DNA of 6,177 nt from Deltaproteobacteria bacterium (GCA_017861215.1 JAGFXN010000201.1:1-6177); one strand, 5' to 3'. Positions 1-6,119 are shown, counted from the first letter of the stretch. Made by a program: numbers and translations. Notes: generated from the letters alone by a model not told the origin.

Positions 1-321
1 CGTCTGCCGCTGTTCCGCGGAGTGACAGAAGACAACGGAGCGGTAGTTCGTGCCGTGGTCCGGGCCCTGCCGGTTGAGCTGGGTCGGATCGTGACAGCTC
101 CAGAAGTGCTGCAGGAGCCATGCATACGAGACGACTCCCGGATCGAAAGTAACTTCAACGACTTCGGCATGACCCGTCAGCTGCGAGCAGACTTCACCGT
201 AGGAAGGGCTTTCCGTCGTGCCGCCGCAGTAGCCGACAGCTGTGGAGAGTACGCCGCTCAGGCTGCGGAACTCCTCTTCGACGTGCCAGAAGCAGCCGGC
301 ACCGAAAGTTGCCTTTTCCAT
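1..321 (-). CDS. msrA: Peptide methionine sulfoxide reductase MsrA, N-terminal part (cut by window edge)
   Basis: MsrA reduces the S-epimer of methionine sulfoxide, free or in proteins, using a cysteine sulfenic-acid mechanism and usually thioredoxin; it acts in the cytoplasm. The 107 visible residues carry the family signature: FGAGCFW with catalytic Cys10 at residues 6-12, the acidic stretch after it (Glu15-Glu17), VGYCGG at 29-34, TGHAE at 49-53, the FDP segment near 59-61, and HDPTQLNRQG at 77-86 followed by DHGTNYRS. Family members are usually about 160-210 residues, so roughly the last third, including any resolving cysteines, lies beyond base 1. The ATG at 319-321 is chosen because an AGGGG ribosome binding site sits 5 bases upstream and the start lies right before the conserved FGAGCFW. 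It follows def by 29 bases with no terminator between, so it is probably in the same transcript. It could be an MsrA-MsrB fusion; the missing end would decide. Identification of the MsrA domain is very secure. Confidence 0.95.
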   Translation of the reverse strand, partial: MEKATFGAGCFWHVEEEFRSLSGVLSTAVGYCGGTTESPSYGEVCSQLTGHAEVVEVTFDPGVVSYAWLLQHFWSCHDPTQLNRQGPDHGTNYRSVVFCHSAEQRQT

Positions 322-350
322 TGCATCCCCTGCCTCTGCCGTAGCCGCAG

Positions 351-857
351 TTACTGGTAATTCTTTCTGCGGAACAGACCGGTCTTCAGCGATACAATCC
401 TGTCGAGAAAGAGAATCCCGTCAAGGTGATCAAGTTCGTGCTGGATGGCGACTGCTTCAAAGCCGCTGGCAGCCACCGTCTGCTGCTCGCCGTGCAGATT
501 GAGGTACTTGACCGTTACCGCTGTGGCGCGCTCGACTTCACCGGTGTAATCCGGAACGCTCATGCACCCTTCGCGCATAACCGCAGAGCCGTCGGCGGCG
601 ACAATCTCCGGATTTAGCATGATAAGGAGTCCGTGGTTGTTTTCTTTGCCGTGGCGATTGTTTGACACATCGACGACACAGGCGGCGAGGGAGACGCCGA
701 TCTGCGGGGCAGCAACGCCTACCGATCCCGGTCCGGCTCTCATCGTGTCTACAAGATCCTCAATGAGCCCCCTGATGTGCTCGTCCACTCTTGCGATCAG
801 ATGAGCACGCTTCTTCAGCAGAGGGTGCGGAAATGTCAATATTTTCTGAACTGGCAT
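351..857 (-). CDS. def: Peptide deformylase
   Basis: This metalloenzyme removes the N-formyl group from the initiator methionine of nascent proteins at the ribosome exit, which then permits methionine aminopeptidase to act. All three family motifs are visible in the 168-residue product: motif 1, GVAAPQIG at about 47-54; motif 2, EGCMS at 96-100 with metal ligand Cys98; and motif 3, QHELDH at 139-144 with metal ligands His140 and His144 and catalytic Glu141. Length matches the typical bacterial enzyme (about 165-180). Methionine replaces the more usual leucine in motif 2, a mild variation seen within the family. The ATG at 855-857 gives the usual short N-terminus before the ILTFPHPLL segment; a GGAAAG ribosome binding site lies just upstream. 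The 13-base gap to the ACT gene and the 29-base gap to msrA indicate co-transcription. Many bacteria pair def with fmt; here no fmt is in view. Nothing suggests loss of function. Confidence 0.97.
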   Translation of the reverse strand: MPVQKILTFPHPLLKKRAHLIARVDEHIRGLIEDLVDTMRAGPGSVGVAAPQIGVSLAACVVDVSNNRHGKENNHGLLIMLNPEIVAADGSAVMREGCMSVPDYTGEVERATAVTVKYLNLHGEQQTVAASGFEAVAIQHELDHLDGILFLDRIVSLKTGLFRRKNYQ

Positions 858-870
858 TGGTCTTTCCGGA

Positions 871-1437
871 TTACAGCGATACCGGTGTTATGGCACGAAC
901 GCCTATTTCGACATTCAGTTCTTTGCGGAGCGGTTCCATCATCGCTGCAGTGCTGTCAACGGACATGCCTGCAGGGAGGATCGCCTCCAGCATCAATACA
1001 TAGACCGGCTCTTCCTTGGTGCCGATCAGGCGGGTGTTCAGGTCGGTGATATTGACCTTATGGTCTGCCAGCGCTCTGGTGACCCGGTAGACGATTCCGG
1101 GCTGATCAGAGCCGTAAACCGATATCAGGCAGAGTTCACCCGCGTCGTCTACCGGGGACAGCTCATCGTCATGAAGGGTCCGCAGGTGCACGGCCAGTCC
1201 GGTTCTTTCCTGCAGCGCGCGGAATTCATCAGCCAGTCGCGCTTTGGAAAAAGGTTTTTCATGGGTGACAATCAGAATCATGGCAAAATCGCCACCGAGC
1301 ATGGTGCAGCTTGAGTCGGCGATGTTGCATCCCAGACGGTAGAGTACTTCGGAAGTATCTGCCACGATCCCGGGCCTGTCCTTACTGATGATCGTCAGGG
1401 CAAAATGGGCAAGGTGATCAGCGCTTTTCCGTGTCAT
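871..1437 (-). CDS. Tandem ACT-domain protein, GcvR-like
   Basis: The 188-residue product consists of two ACT domains and nothing else. The first spans about 10-85, with its ligand-binding loop at DRPGIV (20-25); the second spans about 102-182, with DQPGIV (111-116). Each loop precedes a helix and a strand as in the ACT fold. No DNA-binding domain, catalytic domain or membrane segment is visible. The arrangement and length match GcvR of Escherichia coli, about 190 residues, which binds the activator GcvA and represses the glycine-cleavage operon in response to glycine. ACT domains generally bind amino acids at subunit interfaces, so an amino-acid sensing adaptor is the likely role; the ligand and partner cannot be read from sequence, and no gcvA-like gene is in the window. 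The ATG at 1435-1437 is supported by a strong GGAGG site 4 bases upstream, within the 12 bases separating it from ftsK. Alternatives are other standalone ACT regulators. Domain call is firm; GcvR function is inference. Confidence 0.88.
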   Translation of the reverse strand: MTRKSADHLAHFALTIISKDRPGIVADTSEVLYRLGCNIADSSCTMLGGDFAMILIVTHEKPFSKARLADEFRALQERTGLAVHLRTLHDDELSPVDDAGELCLISVYGSDQPGIVYRVTRALADHKVNITDLNTRLIGTKEEPVYVLMLEAILPAGMSVDSTAAMMEPLRKELNVEIGVRAITPVSL

Positions 1438-1441
1438 GGTA

Positions 1442-1446
1442 CCTCC
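1442..1446 (-). promoter_or_regulatory. Strong ribosome binding site of the ACT gene
   Basis: GGAGG on the minus strand, 4 bases before the ATG at 1437. It fills most of the 12-base gap between the ftsK stop and the ACT start, and is the best match to the anti-Shine-Dalgarno sequence among the junctions of this operon. It fixes the start and suggests the ACT protein can be translated independently of ftsK, in contrast to ftsK itself, which has no clear site. Confidence 0.7.
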
Positions 1447-1449
1447 GCA

Positions 1450-3735
1450 TCATAGCTTGTTGATGTAGACTTCACGCGGTTTGCTCGTGCCGTCGGATGG
1501 GCCGACAACACCTTCCCGTTCCATTTTTTCCATAATCCTGGCAGCACGGTTGTAGCCGATCCGCAGCCGTCTCTGAATCATGGAGATGGACGCCTGCCGG
1601 GCCTCTGCAACCAGTGCCAGAGCGGCATCGTACTGGGGATCGTCCTCTTCGTCATCCCTGCTGCCACTCTTGCCGTCGGTCTCTTTCATTTCAAGAATCG
1701 ACTTTTCGTACACCGGTTTACCCTGTTTTTTCAGGAACTCGACTACCCGCAAGACCTCCGCATCGGAGACGAAAGCGCCGTGAGAACGGATAAGCTTGGA
1801 AGTTCCCGGCGGCAGGAAGAGCATGTCACCCATTCCCAGCAGAGATTCGGCGCCATTACAGTCGAGGATGGTGCGGGAGTCTGTCTTTGAGGAGACCTGG
1901 AAGGAGATCCGCGCCGGAAAATTTGCCTTGATCAGCCCGGTGATGACGTCTACCGACGGGCGCTGGGTGGCAAGGATCAGATGGATACCGGCAGCGCGGG
2001 CCATCTGCGCGAGTCTGGCGATCGATTCCTCAATGTCTTTGCCGGCGACCATCATCAGATCGGCAAGCTCATCGACAATAACAACGATGTACGGCAGATG
2101 GCCGTGCTCCAGCTGCTCCTCTTTGGCAAGGAACTCCTGCATGGCTGCTTCGTCGGCTTCGACAAGATCCTCAACCTCCTCCACCGTGACAACGGCGTTG
2201 GCCTGCAGTTCGGCAACCTCCTTTTCTTCACGGAGCAGCTCCCGGTTATAGGAGTCGATGTTGCGCACGCCCTTGTCCGCCATCAGCCGGTAACGGCGGC
2301 CCATCTCCTCAACTGCCCATTTGAGGGCAAGCGAGGCCTTTTTCGGGTTGGTGACAACCGGCAGCAGCAGGTGCGGAATCCCTTCATACACCGAAAGCTC
2401 CAGCATTTTCGGATCAACCATGATCAGCCGGACATCCTTCGGTGTTGCCGTGTACAGGATGGACAGAATCATGGTGTTGATGGCAACCGATTTACCGGAA
2501 CCGGTCGCTCCGGCTACCAGCAGATGCGGTGCCCGTGCCAGATCCATAATCAGAGGCAGCCCGGCAATATCCTTGCCCAGCGCCATCGGCAGCTTCATTT
2601 TCCCTTTGTGAAAAGATTCACTGGCAAAGATCTCCTTCAGGAACACCATCTCCCGGTCACGGTTCGGCAGTTCAATGCCGACGACTCCTTTCCCCGGAAT
2701 GGGGGCGACTATCCGTATTGCCAGGGCCTGGAGAGCCATGGAGAGATCGTCTGCCAGACCGGCAATCCGGCTCACCTTGATGCCGGGCCCGGGAGAAAAT
2801 TCATACATGGTGATGACCGGGCCGGGACATATCTCCACAACCTCGCCGTCAATGCCGAAATCCCTGAGTTTTTTCTCAAGCAGTTTCGAATTCATGGCAA
2901 GGGCTTCCTTGTCGATCCGCCGTTCGGTTGCCGGCGGGGTGTCAAGGAGCGACAGCGGCGGGGTCACGAAGTCGCCGTCGCTGCGGATAAAATCGAACGT
3001 TTCCTGAACCGGCTTGAGCTTGTCGCCCTCCTTCTTCTTTTCTTTTTTAGCAGGAAGAGTCGGCAGTGCCGGCATTGTTACCTGGAGAGGCTTGATGAGG
3101 GGGGCTTTTGCTTCGGAACCCCTCTCTTCTCTGTCTTCAAGAGCCCTGTTCAGGTTCTTCTTCTCCTGCCATCTGTTCCAGCGGTCACTGACGGCATTTA
3201 TCCACCAGTCCGCATACAGAATAAAGGAGAAGCGGGAGAGCACCATTATCGCTGCCGCCAGCATCGGCAGGAGGAGCAGGATGGCGCCGGAGGTGCCGAG
3301 ATAGTGCTTCAGGATTTCTGCCGTTTTGAAGCCAATGCCGCCGCCGGTCGGGACCCTCTGGCCAAAAAGCTCGGTGAACTCCAGATTAAAGGCAAAGATT
3401 GCTGACAGCGTGACCAGCAGACCGGTAAAAGCGGCTATTTTATATGCTTTCCAGCGAAACTCCTTGAAGCGGAGCGAGCGGTAGGCGAGATAGAGGAATG
3501 CGGCAGGGATGGCGTAGGCAGCAAGACCGAACAGCTGCAGCATCAGGTCGGAGAGTTGCGCACCGAAGCTGCCGCCAAGATTCTTGACGACATGGTCCGA
3601 GGAGAAGGTGTTGAAGGAGAAGTCGTCTGCCTTGAAAGACAGCAGCGCAATCAGCAGGAAGAGGCCGGTTGCGCCGAGGAGCATCCCCTTGATTTCCACA
3701 GCAAGTTTCTCTTTTTTTTCGCCTGGATCAGTCAT
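1450..3735 (-). CDS. ftsK: DNA translocase FtsK/SpoIIIE
   Basis: FtsK is a septum-anchored hexameric ATPase that pumps double-stranded DNA to clear and align chromosome termini at division and, in many bacteria, activates XerCD recombination at dif. The 761-residue product has the full family layout. Four hydrophobic segments lie near 18-35, 64-86, 98-118 and 148-173. A short charged linker runs from about 185 to 275. The motor has Walker A GATGSGKS at 409-416 and Walker B IVVIVDELADLM at 550-561 (Asp555, Glu556), plus ATQRPSVDVITG at 589-600. A winged-helix gamma domain occupies about 700-761, with RIGYNRAARIMEKMEREG. Length is close to SpoIIIE and far shorter than E. coli FtsK (about 1330) because of the linker. 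An acidic stretch at about 502-546 sits inside the motor. The ATG at 3733-3735 overlaps the RNase J stop by 8 bases and lacks a clear ribosome binding site, so translation is probably coupled. An alternative start at Met18 would trim the cytoplasmic N-terminus only. Confidence 0.97.
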   Translation of the reverse strand: MTDPGEKKEKLAVEIKGMLLGATGLFLLIALLSFKADDFSFNTFSSDHVVKNLGGSFGAQLSDLMLQLFGLAAYAIPAAFLYLAYRSLRFKEFRWKAYKIAAFTGLLVTLSAIFAFNLEFTELFGQRVPTGGGIGFKTAEILKHYLGTSGAILLLLPMLAAAIMVLSRFSFILYADWWINAVSDRWNRWQEKKNLNRALEDREERGSEAKAPLIKPLQVTMPALPTLPAKKEKKKEGDKLKPVQETFDFIRSDGDFVTPPLSLLDTPPATERRIDKEALAMNSKLLEKKLRDFGIDGEVVEICPGPVITMYEFSPGPGIKVSRIAGLADDLSMALQALAIRIVAPIPGKGVVGIELPNRDREMVFLKEIFASESFHKGKMKLPMALGKDIAGLPLIMDLARAPHLLVAGATGSGKSVAINTMILSILYTATPKDVRLIMVDPKMLELSVYEGIPHLLLPVVTNPKKASLALKWAVEEMGRRYRLMADKGVRNIDSYNRELLREEKEVAELQANAVVTVEEVEDLVEADEAAMQEFLAKEEQLEHGHLPYIVVIVDELADLMMVAGKDIEESIARLAQMARAAGIHLILATQRPSVDVITGLIKANFPARISFQVSSKTDSRTILDCNGAESLLGMGDMLFLPPGTSKLIRSHGAFVSDAEVLRVVEFLKKQGKPVYEKSILEMKETDGKSGSRDDEEDDPQYDAALALVAEARQASISMIQRRLRIGYNRAARIMEKMEREGVVGPSDGTSKPREVYINKL

Positions 3736-5422
3736 GAGAGTGAGAGAATACCATTAATTCTGGCAATGAAATGACCGGCCGGCGGGCAATCGTCTTTTTG
3801 AAGAAGCGCTTCAGTACGGTACGCACCTCCTGCTTTACCTCGGTCCACTCGCCGAGCACCTCGATGTTCAGCTGTTCCAGGCACTCCATTACCACTCTTC
3901 TTGCCTGCTCCAGGAATTCCCGGCTGTCATCTTCAAAGACAACGCCGCGGGAAACAATGTCGGGCCCGTAGATGATCTTGCCGGTTTCCTGATCAATACC
4001 GATAATAACGACAACCATGCCGTCTTCGGAGAGATGCTTGCGGTCCTTCAGCACAATCTCGCCGACATCACCGATACCTTTGCCGTCCACAAAAACCCGG
4101 CCATGTTCAACCTTGTCGAGAACGCAGGCCTCGCCGGCCGCAAAAGCGACAACATCGCCGTTGGTCATGATAATGCAACGCTCGCGCGGTATGCCGACCT
4201 TTTCCGCCAGGCGGGCATGTTGTACCAGGTGACGGTATTCGCCGTGAATCGGCAGAAACCAGGACGGCCGGACAAGGTTGAGAATCAGTTTCAGCTCTTC
4301 CTGGCTGGCATGACCGGAAACATGGACTTCGGAAACATTTTCATGAAAAACCTCGGCGCCGCGCCGGTAGAGGTGATTGATCAGATCGGAAATGGTTTTT
4401 TCATTCCCCGGAATGAACCTGGAGGAGAGGATCACCGTATCGCCCGCCTCCAGCTTGATCTGCTTGTGATCATCCATGGCGATGCGCGACAGGGCGCTCA
4501 TCGGTTCGCCCTGGGAGCCGGTGGTGATCATGCAGATCTGCTCTTTTGGCAGGCCTGGCAGCTCCTTGAGGTCGATAAGGAGGCTGTCCGGAATATCGAT
4601 GTAGCCGAGCTCCCGGGCGATGCGCACATTGGCTATCATGGAGCGGCCATTGAGGAGCACCTTGCGCCCGGCGCGGGCGGCAGCTTCCATAACCTGCTGT
4701 ACCCGGTGAATATTGCTGGAAAAGGCGGCGACTATAATCCTGGCCTGACATTTCGGAAAGATATTGTCAAAGGCGTCCCCGACCAGACGCTCCGACAGGG
4801 TGTACCCTTCCCGCTCGACATTGGTCGAATCCGCCAGCAGCGCCAGCACCCCTTCCTCGCCGTATCTGGCAAAGGTTGCCAGGTCGGTCAGCTCGCCATC
4901 AACGGGGGTCTGATCGATCTTGAAGTCGCCGGTATGAATGACAACCCCTTCCGGGGTGTGGATGGCAAAAGCACAACCGTCAACAATGGAGTGGGCAACC
5001 CGGATGAATTCAATCGAGAAGCAGCCGGCCGCAACACGCTCCCGCGGCTTGACACAGACCAGTTTGACCGCACCTTCAAGCTCGAACTCCTTGAGTTTTT
5101 CACTGACAAAGCCGAGAGTCAGCGCCGTGCCGTACACAGGCGGGTTGATCTCCCGCAGAATATACGGCAGGGCACCGATATGGTCCTCATGGCCGTGGGT
5201 GAGGAAGATGCCGCGAATGGACTCCTTGCGGTGCAGCAGGCAGGAGATGTCGGGAATGACGATGTCGATGCCGAGCATGTGCGGTTCCGGAAACATCAGC
5301 CCGCAGTCGACAATGATAAGGTCATCGCCGTACTCGAAAAGCATCATGTTCAGGCCGATTTCACCCAGCCCGCCGAGCGGGGTTATCTTCAGCCCGGAGA
5401 TGTCCTGTGCAGATAATTCCAT
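3728..5422 (-). CDS. rnj: Ribonuclease J
   Basis: RNase J is a zinc-dependent metallo-beta-lactamase/beta-CASP nuclease with 5'-to-3' exonuclease and endonuclease activity in mRNA decay and rRNA maturation in the cytoplasm. The 564-residue product matches the usual length (about 555). Visible elements in order are PLGGLGEIGLN at 15-25; the metal-binding THGHEDHIG at 75-83 (His76, His78, Asp80, His81); His144 in RVAHSIVD; Asp166 in HTGDFKID; the beta-CASP region with LLADSTNVEREG at 195-206; SRFIPGNE at 334-341; HVSGHAS at 367-373; and PIHGEYRHL at 391-399 (His393). A C-terminal domain follows from about 455. No catalytic residue appears missing. The ATG at 5420-5422 places the N-terminus just before the conserved strand; only a weak GAGA site about 11 bases upstream is seen, 8 bases after the preceding stop, so re-initiation is likely. 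It overlaps ftsK by 8 bases. Whether the organism also has RNase E cannot be told here. Confidence 0.96.
   Translation of the reverse strand: MELSAQDISGLKITPLGGLGEIGLNMMLFEYGDDLIIVDCGLMFPEPHMLGIDIVIPDISCLLHRKESIRGIFLTHGHEDHIGALPYILREINPPVYGTALTLGFVSEKLKEFELEGAVKLVCVKPRERVAAGCFSIEFIRVAHSIVDGCAFAIHTPEGVVIHTGDFKIDQTPVDGELTDLATFARYGEEGVLALLADSTNVEREGYTLSERLVGDAFDNIFPKCQARIIVAAFSSNIHRVQQVMEAAARAGRKVLLNGRSMIANVRIARELGYIDIPDSLLIDLKELPGLPKEQICMITTGSQGEPMSALSRIAMDDHKQIKLEAGDTVILSSRFIPGNEKTISDLINHLYRRGAEVFHENVSEVHVSGHASQEELKLILNLVRPSWFLPIHGEYRHLVQHARLAEKVGIPRERCIIMTNGDVVAFAAGEACVLDKVEHGRVFVDGKGIGDVGEIVLKDRKHLSEDGMVVVIIGIDQETGKIIYGPDIVSRGVVFEDDSREFLEQARRVVMECLEQLNIEVLGEWTEVKQEVRTVLKRFFKKTIARRPVISLPELMVFSHSHD
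4400..4417. repeat. Perfect 8-bp inverted repeat inside rnj
   Basis: Arms TTCATTCC and GGAATGAA are separated by two bases, giving an 18-base near-palindrome. It falls exactly on the six codons for Phe-Ile-Pro-Gly-Asn-Glu (residues 336-341), part of the conserved RNase J SRFIPGNE motif. The symmetry can therefore arise from the conserved protein motif plus codon choice, and a regulatory role is unproven. As RNA the two-base loop is too tight for the full stem, so two or more terminal pairs would open. Confidence 0.5.
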
Positions 5423-5430
5423 AGTAGTAT

Positions 5431-5835
5431 TTATCTCGCTGGTTGTAGCGGTTTGGCAAGCAGCTGTATCTTCTCGTCACAGATGACGATCCATTTCATC
5501 CCGGGTTTGAAGAGCCCATGGGTTGCATAAAAAGAGCTCCGCAGCGCCCGGTAGGCAATCAGGGCCTTTTCGGTATCACCTCTGCTCTCCAGATCCCTGC
5601 CGATCATCCACAGTTTTTCAGCCGCCCTTTCGACGAGCGGGCTGAAAGGGGTGTACATATGGATTGCCGACTCGAATCCGGCAATCGCATTGATCTGATC
5701 ACCGGCTGCCAGTGCTTTTTCCCCTCTGGAGAGCTGTGACCACTGCCGGAATTGAGTAGCGCCGGCAAAGAGAAGAATTGAGGCACTGGCAATAACAGCG
5801 CCGTTTACCAGGACGGTTTTTGTCCGATCAAGCAT
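5431..5835 (-). CDS. Small single-pass membrane protein with TPR-like helices, function unknown
   Basis: I do not recognise a named family. The 134-residue product starts with a short basic segment (Arg4, Lys6) and one hydrophobic helix at about 8-26 with no obvious signal-peptidase site, so it looks like a signal anchor with the remainder outside the cytoplasmic membrane. Two stretches resemble tetratricopeptide repeats: about 36-62 (GEKALAAGDQINAIAGFESAI) and about 71-104 (WMIGRDLESRGDTEKALIAYRAL), each with the A..GD...AI..F/Y pattern. TPR folds usually bind proteins, so a scaffold or adaptor role is inference. The ATG at 5833-5835 has an AAGGTGA site 7 bases upstream that shares its first base with the stop codon of the preceding gene. 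It ends 8 bases before rnj, so its translation probably feeds ribosomes to rnj. The coding status is well supported by the tight fit between neighbours; the function is open. Confidence 0.85.
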   Translation of the reverse strand: MLDRTKTVLVNGAVIASASILLFAGATQFRQWSQLSRGEKALAAGDQINAIAGFESAIHMYTPFSPLVERAAEKLWMIGRDLESRGDTEKALIAYRALRSSFYATHGLFKPGMKWIVICDEKIQLLAKPLQPAR

Positions 5836-5842
5836 GGCAGAG

Positions 5843-5849
5843 TCACCTT
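5843..5849 (-). promoter_or_regulatory. Ribosome binding site overlapping the upstream stop codon
   Basis: AAGGTGA lies 7 bases before the ATG of the TPR-like gene. Its first A is the last base of the TGA stop of the 58-residue membrane protein gene. This decides the start at 5835 and suggests that termination on the first gene helps initiation on the second. Confidence 0.6.
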
Positions 5850-6025
5850 CAAAAAAAGTTCGGTACGGTCAGCAGCAGAGTTCCGGCAAGGATGGCAAGC
5901 ACTCCGGCCAGAGCTGCCAGAGCTGCCAGTATATGCCATGGCGCGCGCAACCGGTACGCTGCGGGCATCCCCCAGGCGGTAACGGCAAGACCGGCAATGA
6001 TTAACGGTATATACTTGAAGCCCAT
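5849..6025 (-). CDS. 58-residue membrane protein with two hydrophobic helices, function unknown
   Basis: This small product is not recognised as a known family. It is almost wholly hydrophobic: helix 1 at about 5-22 (YIPLIIAGLAVTAWGMPAA), a short loop with Arg25 and Arg27, helix 2 at about 31-54 rich in Ala, Leu and Gly, and a short VPNFF end. The arginines in the loop argue for a hairpin with the loop on the cytoplasmic side, though Lys4 weakens that. The frame stays open further upstream, but the upstream codons give a basic, non-hydrophobic stretch unlike a natural N-terminus, whereas the ATG at 6023-6025 has a GGAG site 7 bases away; I therefore choose the shorter form over an 82-residue one. 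The stop lies 13 bases before the TPR-like gene. Close coupling to two downstream genes supports it being real. A role with its membrane neighbour is only inference. Confidence 0.72.
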   Translation of the reverse strand: MGFKYIPLIIAGLAVTAWGMPAAYRLRAPWHILAALAALAGVLAILAGTLLLTVPNFF

Positions 6026-6032
6026 TTCAAAT

Positions 6033-6036
6033 CTCC
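6033..6036 (-). promoter_or_regulatory. Ribosome binding site deciding the start of the 58-residue gene
   Basis: GGAG on the minus strand with a 7-base AT-rich spacer before the ATG at 6025. The other in-frame ATG, at 6097, is preceded by CAATTTCAGG read on the opposite strand (minus: CCTGAAATTGCCGGCGAGAA region), which has no comparable purine-rich site at the right distance. This favours the shorter protein. Confidence 0.6.
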
Positions 6037-6099
6037 ACTTTCCGGCGCTAGCCAGGCGCGCCTTCTTTCTGCACATGCGAACCGTTCTCGCCGGCAATT

Positions 6100-6119
6100 T
6101 CAGGGGGGCCTGACCCTGA
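6100..6119 (-). other. Small GC-rich hairpin directly after a stop codon
   Basis: On the minus strand TCAGGG and CCCTGA can pair in a 6-bp stem with an 8-base loop, starting immediately after the TAA at 6120-6122. An alternative 5-bp stem (TCAGG with CCTGA and a CCCC loop) competes with it. No run of T follows, only AATTGCC, so it is not a standard intrinsic terminator. It could be a weak terminator or a 3'-end stabiliser of the upstream message; low certainty. The rest of 6026-6099 shows nothing I can support as a promoter. Confidence 0.3.

Noticed and set aside
322..350. Short CTGC...GCAG pairing between def and msrA as a terminator
   Set aside because: Stem of only four pairs and no T run; it more probably is just the leader holding the msrA ribosome binding site.
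1981..3405. Open frame of 474 codons on the plus strand opposite ftsK
   Set aside because: Its codons lie exactly opposite ftsK codons, so it stays open simply because ftsK avoids TTA, CTA and TCA in that stretch. The product shows no recognisable domain, whereas the minus strand encodes a full FtsK.
4470..4751. Other minus-strand open frame within rnj
   Set aside because: Out of frame with rnj, which is intact across this region; product is low in complexity with no known motif.
4805..4812. GGGAAGGG on the minus strand, a match to the E. coli KOPS octamer
   Set aside because: With seven fixed bases about one match is expected by chance in 6.2 kb on both strands, so one site says nothing alone.
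4034..5416. Open frame of 460 codons on the plus strand opposite rnj
   Set aside because: It is also codon-aligned with the sense gene and explained by rare use of TTA, CTA and TCA in rnj. The product has no family features, and rnj is intact with all catalytic motifs.
5849..6097. An 82-residue version of the small membrane protein starting at the ATG at 6097
   Set aside because: The extra 24 residues are basic and not conserved-looking, and the ATG at 6025 has a well placed GGAG site, so the 58-residue form is preferred.
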